DNA from: Spirochaetales bacterium | Lineage (GTDB): Bacteria > Spirochaetota > Spirochaetia > Treponematales > Rectinemataceae | Length of the DNA stretch: 7,606 bases | Direction of reading: 5' to 3' | NCBI GenBank assembly: GCA_015657395.1 | Contig: JADLKI010000005.1 | Location: 185,817 to 193,422, forward strand | In this document: positions 5,874-7,606 of the stretch, piece by piece | How positions within the stretch are numbered: position 1 is the first letter of the stretch | Layout of the letters: every line of letters begins with the position of its first letter | Translations under genes and position numbers: made by a program | The notes under the pieces: model-generated | The model's input: only the letters and a program-made list of their open reading frames with translations | Told to the model about the DNA's origin: nothing | The model's database searches: none

Positions 5874-6794
5874 CTACACGGACTGCCGACGGGCGTCAAT
5901 AGCCCGACTCCACTTCTGCTCTCTCGGGGGCCGCGCAGCCAGCCTGTCGATGACAATATTCACCTCGGCCACCAGAATGCCGGTAAACTTCTCTATGCTG
6001 TCGACAATATATTCCTGCAGGGCATAGAGCCTCGAAGCGAGCCTCGTGCCGTAGGGCACCTCGAGCATGACAGTGATGCGATAGCCCTGCGTGTCATTGC
6101 GGATCGCGAGGCGCATAATCCGCACATTGGGGTCGAATTCACTCACGCAGTGGACGACCATCTGGGAGAGGGCCGCTTCCGAGATCGCCACCCTGCCGCG
6201 CTTGCCGTACTCCGGACGCACGACCGATTTTTCATACAGCTTGGGGAAGGTCGCGCCCACACCGAAGCTTCGCCTCAAAAACACCCGCACACTGTCGTAG
6301 AATATCGATGGATAGTTGCGCTTTATCTCGAGGGCGGGCACGGGAATGACATGTTTGCCCTCGACCTTGCGCGACTGTACGGCCTTTTCGATCTCGGCCT
6401 TCGTCGCGATCTCTTCTATTTTTATGACTTTGATGGGGTGAGGCAGCTGCAGGCGATCGCAGATCTTCTGCACCATGCGCTCGCTGGTGCCGATGACGAG
6501 AATCTTCCTGAAACGCTCGTGCTGAAGCGCGCGCGACACCATCTCCCGCTGTTCGCGGTCGTCGAACAGCGCGGTCTTGATGGCCCCAAGATAGGTCGGA
6601 TCTTTCTTTGCCGACCGCCCCGCAAGAATCTGGTCTCCCCGGATCAGGAGGCCGTCGTCGATGATGAGGTCGACGCCATATTTCTGGGCGACAAGCTTTG
6701 CGCGAAAACTCTTCCCCGTTCCTGAGGACCCCACGAGGGCATAACTCTTTACACCGCGGAGAAGAAAAAGGATGTGCTCAAAAATACCGATCAT
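5874..6794 (-). CDS. P-loop ATPase with C-terminal Asp23/Gls24-like domain
   Basis: Read from ATG 6794, the product has 306 residues. A Walker A motif GSSGTGKS at 22-29 sits after the hydrophobic strand VKSYALVG, and DLIIDDG at 42-48 is a likely acidic strand of the nucleotide domain. Strand KILVIGTS at 97-104 fits a Rossmann-like P-loop core. From about 187 the C-terminus changes to VVRPEYGKRGRVAISEAAL and later RITVMLEVPYGT and VAEVNIVIDRL, which resembles the Asp23/Gls24 family. The last 20 residues are basic and probably disordered. The frame stays open to a GTG at 6914, but that would overlap the divergent gene's start, and its first 20 codons mostly end in A or T. ATG 6794 has GAAGGA just upstream; GTG 6848 is another option. 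The cellular role is unknown. Adjacency to the mS38-like gene hints at translation or envelope stress, but this is only a guess. Confidence 0.82.
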   Translation of the reverse strand: MIGIFEHILFLLRGVKSYALVGSSGTGKSFRAKLVAQKYGVDLIIDDGLLIRGDQILAGRSAKKDPTYLGAIKTALFDDREQREMVSRALQHERFRKILVIGTSERMVQKICDRLQLPHPIKVIKIEEIATKAEIEKAVQSRKVEGKHVIPVPALEIKRNYPSIFYDSVRVFLRRSFGVGATFPKLYEKSVVRPEYGKRGRVAISEAALSQMVVHCVSEFDPNVRIMRLAIRNDTQGYRITVMLEVPYGTRLASRLYALQEYIVDSIEKFTGILVAEVNIVIDRLAARPPREQKWSRAIDARRQSV

Positions 6795-6861
6795 TCTGTC
6801 CTTCAATATACCCTTGAAACGGCGGACGGGTAAATATCCGAGGGGCACAGGAGGCCGCTCG

Positions 6862-6890
6862 TTTTCAGAACGCAAAAAAGGCATTACAAT
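6862..6890 (+). promoter_or_regulatory. Possible promoter of the phosphohexomutase gene
   Basis: TTTTCA (6862-6867) and TACAAT (6885-6890) are 17 bp apart. Transcription would start near 6897, only about 10 nt before the preferred ATG at 6908, or would produce an almost leaderless message. The 113 bp between 6794 and 6908 forms the divergent intergenic region. A weak TATATT on the minus strand lies too close to ATG 6794 to be a convincing promoter for the leftward gene. Confidence 0.4.
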
Positions 6891-6907
6891 AGATGCAGGA
6901 GCAACGG

Positions 6908-7606
6908 ATGCCACTCATCACTCACCCCTTCCTGGGGCTTGCGGTCGGAGACCCGACGAAAGCCCCGCTCGCCAGAGAGACACTTCCTTCTCCGGAAGAG
7001 GTTCGGCTGGCTGCACACTCGCTCATCCTCTCCGCATCGGGCTGGCGCAAGACATTCGCGGACCCTGCCGCCAACGGCCCCTACGCATCCTGGGACCCCG
7101 GCCACAGCCTGGAAAATTCTCTTTCGCGCGGGCTCTGCCCCGCGGATACTGTCATTGTCGCGGGCATGGCCCTCGTCTTCTCTTCATTCATCAAGGAGAC
7201 GTGCATCGAGGAGACCGGAGGCGGCCGGCGCCCTGTCGTGCTGCTCGGTATCGACACAAGGCCCACGGGCCCCGCGATCGCCGATGTCTTTGCGAGGGTG
7301 CTCACGGGAGAGGGCTGCGAGGTGCGCTATCTCTTCATCGTGCCGGCGCCTGAGATCATGGCCTATTCTGCCCAGACGACGGGCCTGCCGCCTGAACACG
7401 AATTTCATTCGGACGGCTTCGCCTATATCTCCGCGAGCCACAATCCCCCGGGGCACAACGGTCTCAAGTTCGGCCTCGGCGGAGGCGTGCTGACGGGGGA
7501 GCAGGTTGCACCCCTCATCGCAAAGATCAGAGCCTTCATCGCAGATTCCGCCGCCCCGGAACTCGCCCTTGCGGCGATCGGAAAAGCCGACCCCCGCGAA
7601 CTCGCG
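6908..7606 (+). CDS. Phosphohexomutase (phosphoglucomutase/phosphomannomutase family), N-terminal part
   Basis: The reading frame is open for 233 codons to the window's right edge. The start is ATG 6908, which has AGGAG at 6897-6901; an in-frame ATG at 6893 lacks a good ribosome binding site. Family motifs appear in order: SASGWRKTF at 42-50 (the usual substrate-phosphate loop motif GTSGxRG in divergent form), GIDTRPTG at 114-121, and ISASHNPPGHNGLKF at 174-188, where Ser177 is the phosphoserine nucleophile. The enzyme interconverts hexose-1- and hexose-6-phosphates in the cytoplasm using a Mg-bound phosphoserine. About 64 residues separate the GWR motif from GIDTRPTG, longer than in typical bacterial enzymes. 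The metal-binding DxDxD loop, sugar-binding and C-terminal phosphate-binding domains lie beyond the window, so glucose versus mannose specificity cannot be judged. Confidence 0.9.
   Translation, partial: MPLITHPFLGLAVGDPTKAPLARETLPSPEEVRLAAHSLILSASGWRKTFADPAANGPYASWDPGHSLENSLSRGLCPADTVIVAGMALVFSSFIKETCIEETGGGRRPVVLLGIDTRPTGPAIADVFARVLTGEGCEVRYLFIVPAPEIMAYSAQTTGLPPEHEFHSDGFAYISASHNPPGHNGLKFGLGGGVLTGEQVAPLIAKIRAFIADSAAPELALAAIGKADPRELA

Noticed and set aside
5625..6725. 366-codon plus-strand frame
   Set aside because: It crosses the terminator hairpin and runs antisense to the small basic-protein gene and the P-loop gene. Its product has no recognisable domain.
1..7606. CRISPR array, defence system, prophage or insertion sequence
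   Set aside because: No regularly spaced repeats, transposase or integrase motifs or flanking inverted repeats were found. Gene content is housekeeping and fermentation metabolism plus two uncharacterised small units.

Overview
The window is a GC-rich bacterial segment of tightly packed, metabolically coherent genes. It suggests a strictly anaerobic, amino-acid- or peptide-fermenting bacterium. Two features point tentatively to Spirochaetota: the phosphohexomutase with an 'SASGWR' N-terminal motif, and the pairing of a P-loop/Asp23-like protein with a tiny mS38/bS22-like basic protein. This placement is inference from protein character only; no rRNA or marker phylogeny is available here.

Layout from left to right. 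(1) Positions 1-735, minus strand: the N-terminal 245 residues of an alpha/beta hydrolase with an N-terminal membrane segment, cut by the window edge. It has its own strong promoter, whose -10 box is embedded in a 33-bp near-perfect palindrome at 752-784, a likely repressor operator. (2) Positions 859-5503, minus strand: a six-gene operon read right to left, buk - ptb - ferredoxin (delta) - vorB (alpha) - TPP subunit (beta) - gamma subunit. All gaps are 16 bp or less, and buk and ptb overlap by 4 bp. A sigma70-like promoter lies just upstream of buk (5535-5562). (3) Positions 5658-5873: a strong hairpin terminator and a 30-codon GTG-started gene (5718-5810) for an extremely basic protein of the AURKAIP1/COX24 (mS38, bS22-like) type, easily missed because of its size. 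(4) Positions 5874-6794, minus strand: a P-loop ATPase domain joined to a C-terminal Asp23/Gls24-like domain. (5) Positions 6908-7606, plus strand, divergent: the N-terminal part of a phosphoglucomutase/phosphomannomutase-family enzyme with its phosphoserine motif.

The operon forms a complete pathway segment. The four-subunit 2-oxoacid:ferredoxin oxidoreductase, most like 2-oxoisovalerate (VOR) enzymes, converts branched 2-oxoacids from Val, Leu and Ile into acyl-CoA, CO2 and reduced ferredoxin. Ptb swaps CoA for phosphate, and Buk transfers the phosphate to ADP. The predicted outcome is branched short-chain fatty acids (isobutyrate, isovalerate, 2-methylbutyrate) plus ATP by substrate-level phosphorylation.

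I see no CRISPR array, tRNA, rRNA, insertion sequence or defence locus. The most novel material is the small basic protein, its P-loop/Asp23-like neighbour, and the palindromic operator of the hydrolase gene.
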